64,000 bases of DNA from Engelhardtia mirabilis (GTDB lineage: Bacteria > Planctomycetota > UBA1135 > GCA-002686595): positions 310,001 through 374,000 of the forward strand of contig CP036296.1 of the NCBI GenBank assembly GCA_007751255.1. Direction: 5' to 3'. The notes under the pieces were generated by a model. It saw only the letters and a list, made by a program, of their open reading frames with translations. It did not search any database and was not told the origin of the DNA. The translations under genes and the position numbers were made by a program. Numbering within the stretch: position 1 is the stretch's first letter; each line of letters opens with the position of its first letter. This document shows positions 51,118-58,507 of this stretch, one piece after another.

Positions 51118-51609
51118 ATGGGTCTCGAGATAGGAGTTGCGACGCCGGCGCAGCGGGCCGATTGGCTGCGCCTGCGCGGGGCCCTGTGGCCCGGCCCCGA
51201 GGACGAGCACGCGCGGGAAGTGGACAGTCTGATCGCCGGAGGCGAGGGGGATTGGCCCCAGGTCGCGCTCCTGGCCCAGGTTGGCGGCGCCGTAGTCGGG
51301 CTGGCCGAGGTCTCGGTGCGCCCCTGCGCGGAGGGCTGCGAGACGACCGACGTGGGCTACCTCGAGGGCTGGTTCGTGGTGCCTGAGTTGCGCGGCACCG
51401 GGGTCGGTCGCGCCCTGCTGGAGGCCGCCCAGGACTGGGCCCGCGAGCGTGGCTGCGCCGAATTCGCCTCCGACACCGAGCACGACAACGACCTGTCCCG
51501 CCGCGCCCATCTGGCCTGCGGCTTCGAGGACGCCGGTCTGGTGCGGTGCTTCGTCAAGTCGCTCGAGCGCCGACCGGGGTCAGTGAGAAACGTTCAACCA
51601 GGGGGTTGA
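51118..51609 (+). CDS. GNAT acetyltransferase, AAC(6')-I-like
   Basis: The 163-aa protein fits the aminoglycoside 6'-N-acetyltransferase pattern: DWLRLRGALWPGPEDEH near the N-terminus, LAEVSVRPCAEGC, GWFVVPELRGTGVGRALLEAA (acetyl-CoA-binding R/Q-x-x-G-x-G/A type loop) and EFASDTEHDNDLSRRAHLACGFEDAG with C-terminal FVKSLE. Acetylation of aminoglycosides is inferred from resemblance and not shown; environmental members may have other amine substrates. Its stop (51607-51609) lies beside an ArsR-type operator of the next gene. Confidence 0.78.
   Translation: MGLEIGVATPAQRADWLRLRGALWPGPEDEHAREVDSLIAGGEGDWPQVALLAQVGGAVVGLAEVSVRPCAEGCETTDVGYLEGWFVVPELRGTGVGRALLEAAQDWARERGCAEFASDTEHDNDLSRRAHLACGFEDAGLVRCFVKSLERRPGSVRNVQPGG
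51595..51608. promoter_or_regulatory. ArsR-family operator, upstream site
   Basis: CAACC-AGGG-GGTTG is a 14-bp dyad overlapping the stop codon of the GNAT gene. The same half-site is used by the second dyad 40 bp downstream. Confidence 0.65.
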
Positions 51610-51634
51610 CGATTGGTCCGGGGCGGGAAAGCAT

Positions 51635-51648
51635 CAACCAAATGGTTG
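51635..51648. promoter_or_regulatory. ArsR-family operator covering the arsR start codon
   Basis: CAACCA-AA-TGGTTG is a perfect dyad containing the ATG at 51642-51644. CAACCA/TGGTTG half-sites are typical upstream of ArsR-SRPBCC gene pairs. A repressor here would block transcription or, if RNA-bound, initiation. Centre-to-centre spacing to the first site is 40 bp. Confidence 0.7.
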
Positions 51649-52016
51649 TGGAATCTTCCGACGAGCTCGACGCCGCTTTCGGCGCCCTAGCCCACCCTAC
51701 GCGGCGGGCGATGCTCGCCATGCTCGCCCAGGGCCAGCGCACCGTGGGTGAGCTGGCCGAGCCCTTCGACGTCTCCCTGGCGGCCTCATCCAAGCACCTC
51801 CAGGTGCTCGAGCGCGCCGGCTTGGTCGAGCGGGAGGTGGTCGGTCGCCGGCACACCTGCCACCTGCGCCCGGCGCGGCTCGCGGCGGTGGTCGATTGGA
51901 CCGAGCGCTGCCGCGCGACCTGGGACGCGAACTTCGCGCGGCTGGACGCCGTGCTGGGCGAGTTGAAGGCGGGCACGAAGAGCTCCGCTCGTCGTCCCAA
52001 GGGCCGCAAGCGCTGA
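51642..52016 (+). CDS. ArsR-family transcriptional regulator
   Basis: The 124-aa winged-helix protein (ALAHPTRRAMLAMLAQGQRTVGELAEPFDVSLAASSKHLQVLERAGLVEREVVGRRHTCHLRP) belongs to the ArsR subgroup that is not metal-sensing by the classic CxC motif and is usually paired with an SRPBCC/AHSA1 gene, as here. ATG 51642 gives the family start; the operator dyad overlaps it. Autoregulation is likely. Confidence 0.93.
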   Translation: MVVESSDELDAAFGALAHPTRRAMLAMLAQGQRTVGELAEPFDVSLAASSKHLQVLERAGLVEREVVGRRHTCHLRPARLAAVVDWTERCRATWDANFARLDAVLGELKAGTKSSARRPKGRKR

Positions 52017-52048
52017 GGTCAGGTCCACACCGACCCCTGAGAATCCCC

Positions 52049-52549
52049 ATGCAAGACTTCACCTCCACCCTCTCGATCGTCGCCCGCGGCGAGCGCGAAC
52101 TCCTGATCACCCGCCAGTTCAGCGCCCCCCGCGAGCTGGTCTTCCGCGCCATGACCGATGCCGAGCTGGTCGCCCGCTGGATGACCGGCCCCGCTGGTTG
52201 GCAGATGGTGGACTCGAAGGCGAAGGTCGCGCCCGGCGGCGCCTTCCGCCACGCCTGGCGTCACGACGACGGCCGCGAGATGGCCATGGTCGGCGAGTAC
52301 CGGGAGGTCGATCGGCCGGCGCGGATCGTGCGCACCGAGTGCTTCGAGTTCGGCTGCGAGGCCCAGGCGGGCGAGCAGCTCGCGACCATGACCCTGGTCC
52401 AGGTCGACGGTGTGACCGAGGTCTGCGTGGTCGTGCTCTACCCCTCGGCGGAGGCCCGCGACGGAGCCCTGGCCTCGGGTATGGAAGATGGCTTGGCCGA
52501 GAGCTACCGGATGCTCGACCTCCAACTCGCCACCGCGGCCCTGGGCTGA
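52049..52549 (+). CDS. SRPBCC/AHSA1-family protein
   Basis: The 166-aa START-like fold protein has the pattern ELLITRQFSAPRELVFRAMTDAELVARWMTGPAGWQM ... PGGAFRHAWRHDDGREMAMVGEYREVDRPARIVRTECF, characteristic of the activator-of-Hsp90-like domain. Partners of ArsR regulators of this kind may bind hydrophobic ligands, but the role is unknown. It lies 32 bp after arsR and its stop overlaps the next start by one base (TGATG). Confidence 0.92.
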   Translation: MQDFTSTLSIVARGERELLITRQFSAPRELVFRAMTDAELVARWMTGPAGWQMVDSKAKVAPGGAFRHAWRHDDGREMAMVGEYREVDRPARIVRTECFEFGCEAQAGEQLATMTLVQVDGVTEVCVVVLYPSAEARDGALASGMEDGLAESYRMLDLQLATAALG

Positions 52550-52916
52550 TGGCTACGCGCCGTTCCGCGGGCGCGGGTTCCGCCGGAGCCGACGGGCTCG
52601 CCCAGGCGCTCGCTTGGCTCGAGCGCCAGGGCACCAAGGCCGAGATCGCGAAACTCGAGCGCTACGGGATCGATGCCCACCGGCCCTTCGGCGTCGCGGT
52701 CGGCGAGCTGAAGCGCTACGCCAAGTCCGTCGGGCGCGACCACGACCTGGCCCTGGGCCTGTGGGCGAGCGACCGCTACGAGGCAGGCTCCTGGCCTCGA
52801 TGGTGGGCGAGCCCGAGGGCCTGGCCGCTGCCGACGACTCCACCGCGAGCTGGATCGGGCGGCACGCGGCGCGCGAGCTCGGCGGTGCTGCGGTGCGCGC
52901 GCGACTGAAGCGCTGA
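52549..52916 (+). pseudogene. Remnant of a DNA alkylation repair (AlkD-like) gene
   Basis: The first 66 codons are AlkD-like: AQALAWLERQGTKAEIAKLERYGIDAHRPFGVAVGELKRYAKSVGRDHDLALGLWASDRYEA. After ASDRYEA (about 52785) homology continues in the next frame as RLLASMVGEP, then jumps to ADDSTASWIGRHAARELGGAAVRARLKR, which resembles the extreme C-terminus of the family. So there is a frameshift near 52790 and a deletion of about 100 codons near 52820, leaving about 120 codons out of roughly 230. The catalytic centre region is missing. It is the third cistron of the arsR-SRPBCC unit and is likely non-functional. Confidence 0.8.
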
Positions 52917-52946
52917 GGGGCGTCGTTCGCCGCCCACGAATGCGAA

Positions 52947-52980
52947 CCGGCCCCGGGGTCCCATCGGATCCCGGGGCCGG
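52947..52980. terminator. Hairpin between the alkD remnant and the convergent gene
   Basis: CCGGCCCCGGG (52947-52957) and CCCGGGGCCGG (52970-52980) form an 11-bp perfect stem with a 12-nt loop, 17 bp before the stop of the convergent minus-strand gene. Likely bidirectional. Confidence 0.65.
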
Positions 52981-52997
52981 ACGATCGCGCTCGAGGC

Positions 52998-53999
52998 TCA
53001 GGGCGTGGTCGCCGTCACCGCGTTGGTGGCCGCGAGGCCCAGCGGACCCTGGGGATCGAGGATCCAGGCCTGGGCGACGAGCTCGGTCCCCGTCGGCACG
53101 CCGGGGGTCAGGGCGAAGCCGAGGCTCGCGCTGCCGCCGGCGTCACACTGCACGGGCACCGACCACAGAGGATTCGGAACCAGGGTCCCGCCGGCGATGG
53201 GCAGGTTCAGTTGGGACGTGCCCGCGATGATCCAGGCCGGAGCAAGGGGGCGCGCCGACGAGATGGCGAGGGTCGTCGTGACACCGGCCGCCAGGCTGCC
53301 GCTGCCGCCGAGGCCGGGCGTTCCGACCGTGCCGGCCAGGCCCTGTCCGATGTTGACCCACTGGGCGTGCATCGAGAAGGACAGGTCGTGGGGCCAGTTC
53401 TGGAACAGGGTCGTTCCAGTGCTGTAGCGGAAGTGCGAGCCGTTGCCGCCCAGGCCGGTGACGGGGCCCCAGTCGGGATAGATCGGCTGCTCGCCGACGA
53501 CGCGGAACCAGTACTTCACGCCGCCCTGTAGGGTCACCGGGGTCGGCAGGGTGTAGTGGTAGTCGTAGTTGAGTTTGCCGCCGACCGACCCAACGAAGGT
53601 CTCGCCGGCGTTGCCCGAGACGTGGAAGGTGGCGATGACCGTCTCGAGCTCTTCCTTCTCGGGCAGGGCCGTGATCACCGGCTGGAAGCCCCCCGGGACC
53701 GAGTCGAAGAACGACACGCGGAAGCCGGTGACCTTGCCGTACTGGGCGTTCAGCGAGTAGCCGCCGCGCCAGCGCACCTCGGTGATCGTCTGCGTCTCGG
53801 CCAGGGTGAACTCGTCCCACGAGTAGGTGTCGGAGTCCGACCCGTCCTCCGGCACCCAGGCCGAGTTGTTGATGTCGCTGGTGCCGGCCGGCGGCTTGAC
53901 GAAGACCTCACCGGCGAGGGCCGGGGCGGCCGTGCCCGCGACGACGGCGAGCAGGAGCGGGAGGCTGGAGAGCGACGCGATTCGTGTGGTGTAGCGCAT
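52998..53999 (-). CDS. Secreted protein with C-terminal beta-sandwich, unknown function
   Basis: The 333-aa protein has a signal peptide (LLLAVVAGTAAPALAG). The N-terminal region (residues 30-200) is a beta-sandwich of DUF-like character with DTYSWDEFTLAETQTITEVRWRGGYSLNAQYGKVTGFRVSFFDS ... PVTLQGGVKYWFRVVGEQPIYPDWGP, resembling exoproteins that describe a display or object-binding domain. The last 110 residues are the local beta-sandwich module (APAWIIAGTSQLNLPIAGGTLVPNPLWSVPV ... QAWILDPQGPLGLAATNAV). No enzyme motif was recognised. Confidence 0.75.
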   Translation of the reverse strand: MRYTTRIASLSSLPLLLAVVAGTAAPALAGEVFVKPPAGTSDINNSAWVPEDGSDSDTYSWDEFTLAETQTITEVRWRGGYSLNAQYGKVTGFRVSFFDSVPGGFQPVITALPEKEELETVIATFHVSGNAGETFVGSVGGKLNYDYHYTLPTPVTLQGGVKYWFRVVGEQPIYPDWGPVTGLGGNGSHFRYSTGTTLFQNWPHDLSFSMHAQWVNIGQGLAGTVGTPGLGGSGSLAAGVTTTLAISSARPLAPAWIIAGTSQLNLPIAGGTLVPNPLWSVPVQCDAGGSASLGFALTPGVPTGTELVAQAWILDPQGPLGLAATNAVTATTP

Positions 54000-54062
54000 G
54001 GGGATGCTCTGGTTGGCTCAGGGGTGAAAGGTGGGGTCGACGCGCAGTGGCGTCGATCGCCG

Positions 54063-55661
54063 TCAGGGCACGGCCTCGAAGCGCAGGCCGTCGGTCAGGG
54101 CGGCGAGGGTCCCGTCGGTCTGCAGCGGGTCGAGGGCGAAGACCTGGACGAAGAGGTCCGTGCCCACGCCGAGTCCGGCCAGGGCGGCCACTGGCACGGG
54201 GATCTGCACGGCGCCGTCGGCCAACAGCGGGTTGCCGGAGCCCGCGTCGGTCACGGTGGCGACCAACTGGAACGGCAGGCCGACCAGCAGGCTGCCGCCC
54301 AGGAAGGGCAGGTCGCCCGCGGTGGTACCCACGGCGACCCAGGCGGGCTGGTTGATCGGCAGCTCGTCAGCCAGCACCACGAAACCCGCGGCGGTCGCAC
54401 TCGGAACGCCGCTCGAGCCCATGGCCGGCAGGCCACCGGCGCCGTTGACCTTGGCCAGGCCATAGCGCTCGACGATGCAGTGGGTCGCGGCGCCGTGGAC
54501 CTCACCGGTGACGGCGTCGCCGGCCCAGGCGTCCAAGCGGCCGTCGGCATTGGTGTCACCCAGACCGACGCTGTAGCTCTGCACGCTGGTCGGCAGGCTG
54601 TCGGTCAAGGCGAACTGGCCGTTGCCGTCGTTGGTCAGCATCTGGATCGCCTGCGAACCGCCGCTGCACGCCACCAGGTCCAGGTCGCCGTCACCGTCGA
54701 GGTCACCACTGGCCAGGCTCTTGATGTAGTAGCCGAAGTTGGTGGAGGTCCACGGGGTCAGTGTCCCGGCGCCGTCGGACTGGAAGGTCGCGACCCAGTA
54801 CTCGGAGCCGATCGCGACGTCGACGTCTCCGTTCCCGTCCCAGTCGCCGACGACCAGGCTCGAGGGGAAGGAGCCGGCGGGCAGGGTGCCCGGCGCCGGT
54901 GTGAAGACTCCGTTGCCGTCTCCGAAGGCCAGCGCCAGGGCGTTGGGGGTGGGGCCGGTCTGGAGCGCGGCCACGTCGATGTGACCGTCGCCGTTGAAGT
55001 CGCCCATGCCAGCGTCGAGGGCGACGCCCGAGAGGCTCTGGATCGGCTGGGCGGTGAGGTTCATCTGCCCGTCGCCCAGGGCCACGGCCAGGGCGCCGGT
55101 GTTGCCGATGCCGGGCACCGGGTGGCGCGCGAGGACGACCACGGCGTCGAGCAGGCCGTCGTCGTTGACGTCCTCGAGGAAGGCCGCCACGGGGTTGTCG
55201 TCGTGGGGCGGGAAGAACAGCAGCGGCTCGAAGGTCCAGCTGCCGCCACCGTTGTTGCGGTACAGGCGCAGACCGTCGCTCTGGTAGGTCCCGAGCACCA
55301 GCTTGCCTTGCAGGGCCACCAGGAGGTCCTGATCCCCGTCACCGTCAACGTCGCCGAAAGCGATCGCGGTGGGGCCGGTGCCAACGGCCAGGGTCGCTTC
55401 GCCGGCGGTGCCGCTCGGCGAGCCGAGCAGGATCCGCAGGTAGTTCGCCGACGGGCTGGCGATCCAGGTGTCGTCGATGCCGTCGCCGTTGAAGTCGGCG
55501 CAGGCGATGTCGCCCACCGGCCCCTCGGCCGACGCGGACGTGGGCTGGTAGTTGAAGGCCAGGCACTCCTGCGCAGCGCTCGCAGGATTGGCCGCGGACA
55601 ACAGGCACGTGAGTCCGAGGCCGAGAGAGAGGGCAGCGGGAGAGTTGATTCGAGCAGGCAT
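54063..55661 (-). CDS. Secreted VCBS protein with 7 Asp-rich repeats
   Basis: The 532-aa protein starts at ATG 55661 with a signal peptide ([19 protein letters not shown]). Seven DxDGDG-type loops follow ([63 protein letters not shown]), one seven-bladed Ca2+-binding propeller. The C-terminal 120 residues, from [13 protein letters not shown], are the beta-sandwich module that the 14-repeat protein has at its N-terminus. It is followed by the preceding secreted protein on the same strand after 63 bp, so they may be cotranscribed. Confidence 0.88.
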   Translation of the reverse strand: MPARINSPAALSLGLGLTCLLSAANPASAAQECLAFNYQPTSASAEGPVGDIACADFNGDGIDDTWIASPSANYLRILLGSPSGTAGEATLAVGTGPTAIAFGDVDGDGDQDLLVALQGKLVLGTYQSDGLRLYRNNGGGSWTFEPLLFFPPHDDNPVAAFLEDVNDDGLLDAVVVLARHPVPGIGNTGALAVALGDGQMNLTAQPIQSLSGVALDAGMGDFNGDGHIDVAALQTGPTPNALALAFGDGNGVFTPAPGTLPAGSFPSSLVVGDWDGNGDVDVAIGSEYWVATFQSDGAGTLTPWTSTNFGYYIKSLASGDLDGDGDLDLVACSGGSQAIQMLTNDGNGQFALTDSLPTSVQSYSVGLGDTNADGRLDAWAGDAVTGEVHGAATHCIVERYGLAKVNGAGGLPAMGSSGVPSATAAGFVVLADELPINQPAWVAVGTTAGDLPFLGGSLLVGLPFQLVATVTDAGSGNPLLADGAVQIPVPVAALAGLGVGTDLFVQVFALDPLQTDGTLAALTDGLRFEAVP

Positions 55662-55898
55662 GGGACGGACCTTCGGTCGTGGGTCGGTCGCCTCAGGCTC
55701 CCCGGCGACGTCGAGCGCTGTCGTCCGAGTGGGGTCCGCTGGGACCCGTCGGGCGCGCCCGATCCATGAGTCGCGGAAGACTCGCCCAGGGCGATCTGAT
55801 TGCACCCTACGCGTGAGCCTGCGAAGCCAGCGATGAAGCGTCGTTCATCCGGCGCAAGTCGAAGTGAGCCCGATCGAAGTCGACGAGCCGCTGGCTTT

Positions 55899-55918
55899 GG
55901 CAGCTCACGCGAGCTGCC
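55899..55918 (-). terminator. Hairpin terminator after the nitronate monooxygenase-like gene
   Basis: GGCAGCTC and GAGCTGCC form an 8-bp perfect stem with a 4-nt loop, about 25 bp past the stop (55943) of the minus-strand gene. The rest of 55662-55942 holds no recognised gene. Confidence 0.55.
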
Positions 55919-55942
55919 GAATCGAAGCCTTCCGGGTCTGAA

Positions 55943-56956
55943 TCAAGGACGCGCGCGCGCTGCCGCGGCAAAGCGCCGCACGATCTCTCCCGCCGGCTCC
56001 ACCGCGTCGATCCCGGCCACGCTCTTGCCCGCCTGCCAGAAGTCCTTGGAGCCGCTTTCGTCGAGGGAGGCCCGCTTGAGCTGCCAGATCGACTTGAGGG
56101 CGTAGATGGTGCGCATCCAGTGCTTGGTTCGGCGACCGCGCAGCATCCAGCGGGCGAGCGGCCCGGCCTTCAGGCCGACGCTCTGGATGTAGGGCGTGTT
56201 GATGACCGAGACGGGGATGCCGGACAGGCGCTCGGACAGCACGATGTCGTCCGCGTCGGCCTCGACGATCGCGCGTTTGTAGGGCTCCGCCGCGCGGCAC
56301 TCGTCGGTGGCGATGAAGCGCGTGCCCATCTGCACGCCCGCGTAGCCAGCGTCGAGGGCCTCGACGAAGCGCTGCTCGCTGCCCACGCCCCCGGCGCAGA
56401 CGATCGGCAGGCCCAGGTCGGCGAGCTCCGCGTGCAACGCCTCCAGGGACTTCGCTCCGGCGTGGCCCCCGGCGCGGTTGTTGACGGCGATCAGCCCGTC
56501 CACGCCGCCGTCGCGGCCCTTCTGCGCCCACTTGCGCTCGGTCACGTCGTGGTAGACCACGCCGCCCACCGCATGGACCTTTTCGACCACCCAGCGGGGA
56601 TTGCCGAGGGACGTGATGAAGAAGCGCACGCCCTCCTCGAGGGCGATGTCGATCCACTCCTGCATGCGCGCGTGGTAGCGCTTCGAGGACTGCTCGATCA
56701 GCGCGTTCATGCCGATCGGCTTCGACGTGAGCCGCCGCATCAGGCGAAGCCCAGCGCGGTACTCGTGCCCGTGGACGTAGGTCAACGAGATGGGCTGGAA
56801 GACGCCCAGGCCGCCGGCCTCCGAAACCGCAGCCACCAGCTCGGGATTCGAGCAGGGGTACATGGGCCCGCAGATCAGCGGCACCTCGACGCCCGCGTGG
56901 CGGGTGAAGGGCGTCGCGAGGGGGGACTGGGCACCGGCCGTCGATGTGCTTTCCAC
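55943..56956 (-). CDS. Nitronate monooxygenase-like FMN enzyme
   Basis: The 337-aa protein starts at GTG 56956. It is a TIM-barrel of the NMO/2-nitropropane dioxygenase group: VPLICGPMYPCSNPELVAAVSEAGGLGVF, LTSKPIGMNALIEQ, VDGLIAVNNRAGGHAG, LPIVCAGGVGSEQRFVEALDAGYAGVQMGTRFIATDE (phosphate-binding and the mid-barrel motif). It is expected to oxidise nitronates or act as an NADH:quinone-type flavin reductase; the true substrate is unknown. Upstream frame codons were rejected because they read as low-complexity arginine-rich sequence. Confidence 0.85.
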   Translation of the reverse strand: MESTSTAGAQSPLATPFTRHAGVEVPLICGPMYPCSNPELVAAVSEAGGLGVFQPISLTYVHGHEYRAGLRLMRRLTSKPIGMNALIEQSSKRYHARMQEWIDIALEEGVRFFITSLGNPRWVVEKVHAVGGVVYHDVTERKWAQKGRDGGVDGLIAVNNRAGGHAGAKSLEALHAELADLGLPIVCAGGVGSEQRFVEALDAGYAGVQMGTRFIATDECRAAEPYKRAIVEADADDIVLSERLSGIPVSVINTPYIQSVGLKAGPLARWMLRGRRTKHWMRTIYALKSIWQLKRASLDESGSKDFWQAGKSVAGIDAVEPAGEIVRRFAAAARARP

Positions 56957-57167
56957 GCCGCGACGGTAGCGCACGGCGCTCGCGCGATCCTCGCCGGATG
57001 TGAGGATCAACCTCTGGTGCGCATGAGGTTCAACCTCCGGTTCGCGGCCCGGACCGCGCTCTCGGGCCCGCGAGGCGGCCGGCATGGTCCTTGCTTGAAG
57101 CCCCTTGCACCACGAGCGGGCCCTCGACGCGAAGTCCGATGGCCCGCGACGCCCCGACCCCCGACCC

Positions 57168-57173
57168 AGGAGG
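57168..57173 (+). promoter_or_regulatory. Strong Shine-Dalgarno AGGAGG
   Basis: AGGAGG lies 4 bp before ATG 57178, with the run CCCAGGAGGCCCC. Most genes in this window lack such a site, so it fixes this start and may indicate high expression. Confidence 0.75.
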
Positions 57174-57177
57174 CCCC

Positions 57178-58431
57178 ATGCTTCTTCGCACCCTATTCAC
57201 CTGCGCCGCCCTCGCCCCCGCGCTGGCGGCGCAGTCTGCACCGATCCAGTTGCAAGGCCAGGACGCCGACGACCGCTTCGGTGAGTCGATCGCGTTCGTC
57301 GGCGACCTCGACGGCGATGGCCTGTCCGAGTTGGCGGTGGGCGCCCCTGGCAAGCAGTCGTCGAGCACGCAGACCGTCGGCACCGTGTCGCTCTTCTCCG
57401 GCGCCAACGGACGCGAGTTGGGCGTGGCCTTCGGCGCCCTGGCCGGCACCGGCTTCGGCGCGAGGATCGCGCCTTCCCGCGACCTCTCCGGGGACGGCGT
57501 GCCCGACCTGCTCGTCGGCGCGCCCGATGCCGATCGCGTGGTCGCCATCGACGGCGCGAGCTTCGCGGCCGGCAACCCCGCGCCCCTGTGGAGCAATGAC
57601 GGCGAGCCCAACGGGCAGTTCGGTCGCGCCCTGGACTCGATCGGCGACCAGACCGGCGACGGCGTCCCGGACCTCGCGGTCGGCGCACCCTTCGGCGGCG
57701 GCGACATCGCGGGCTTCGGACCGGGCCAGGTCTGGCTCTTGTCCGGCGCGACCGGCCGCTCCTTCGGCGTGCTCTCGGCACCCGGGGCCGACAACGGCTC
57801 GTTCGGTTGGAGCCTGGCCAATGTCGGTGACGTGAACGGCGACGGTCGTGACGACTTGGCTGTCGGCGCACCGCTCGACGACGGCGTGGCTACGGCAGTG
57901 GGAGCCGTCTACCTCTTCTCGCCGGCGACCGATGCACCCCTGACCTCTTGGTTCGGGCGCAGGGCCGGCGATGACTTCGGCCACGCCCTCGAGCGCGGGC
58001 CGGACGTGAGCGGCGACGGCGTCGCGTCCCTCTTCATCGGCGCGCCCGCCAGCACGATCGCGCCCCCGACGGCGGGTTCGGTGTTGTGGCTCGAGCTGAG
58101 CAACGGTCAACGCCTGGCGCAGTTCAGCGCTCCGACCGTCGGCGGCCGCTTCGGTTGGGCCCTGGCCAGCGACGGTGCCGGCCAACTCGCGGTGGGTGAG
58201 CCCCTCGCTCCCGCGAGCATCGAATCGATCGGCATGGTCCACACCTTCGACCTTCGAACGGCCTCGAGCTCCGTGGTCGCAGGCAGCCAGGGTGAAGCCG
58301 AGTTCGGCGCGACCCTGGCCTGGAATCCCGCCGCGGACGTCTCCAGTTCCGACGTGCTCGCCATCGGTGCGCCCTTCTTCGACGTCGAGTTCGGCTCCGA
58401 CGAGGGCCAGGTCGACCTCTACCTGAACTGA
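57178..58431 (+). CDS. Secreted FG-GAP (integrin-alpha-like) protein with 7 repeats
   Basis: The 417-aa protein has signal peptide MLLRTLFTCAALAPALAAQ. Seven FG...GDxxGDG(V/L)xxLxVGAP repeats follow (FGESIAFVGDLDGDGLSELAVGAP, FGARIAPSRDLSGDGVPDLLVGAP, FGRALDSIGDQTGDGVPDLAVGAP, FGWSLANVGDVNGDGRDDLAVGAP, FGHALERGPDVSGDGVASLFIGAP and two more degenerate), giving a seven-bladed propeller. No additional domain is attached. It ends 77 bp before a convergent gene. Confidence 0.9.
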   Translation: MLLRTLFTCAALAPALAAQSAPIQLQGQDADDRFGESIAFVGDLDGDGLSELAVGAPGKQSSSTQTVGTVSLFSGANGRELGVAFGALAGTGFGARIAPSRDLSGDGVPDLLVGAPDADRVVAIDGASFAAGNPAPLWSNDGEPNGQFGRALDSIGDQTGDGVPDLAVGAPFGGGDIAGFGPGQVWLLSGATGRSFGVLSAPGADNGSFGWSLANVGDVNGDGRDDLAVGAPLDDGVATAVGAVYLFSPATDAPLTSWFGRRAGDDFGHALERGPDVSGDGVASLFIGAPASTIAPPTAGSVLWLELSNGQRLAQFSAPTVGGRFGWALASDGAGQLAVGEPLAPASIESIGMVHTFDLRTASSSVVAGSQGEAEFGATLAWNPAADVSSSDVLAIGAPFFDVEFGSDEGQVDLYLN

Positions 58432-58454
58432 CCGCGACGGCATCCCTCGGCCCA

Positions 58455-58490
58455 GGCGACCCGTCCACCCTTGAAGGTGGGCGGGTCGCC
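58455..58490. terminator. Long hairpin between convergent genes
   Basis: GGCGACCCGTCCACC and GGTGGGCGGGTCGCC form a 15-bp stem (one T-G pair) with a 6-nt loop CTTGAA, between the FG-GAP stop and the serine hydrolase stop. Likely a bidirectional terminator. Confidence 0.65.
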
Positions 58491-58507
58491 GCCGTCTCGG
58501 GCCGCAG

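Noticed and set aside
53556..55769. Long plus-strand open frames opposite the secreted propeller genes
   Set aside because: Shadows of real minus-strand genes with signal peptides and propeller repeats.
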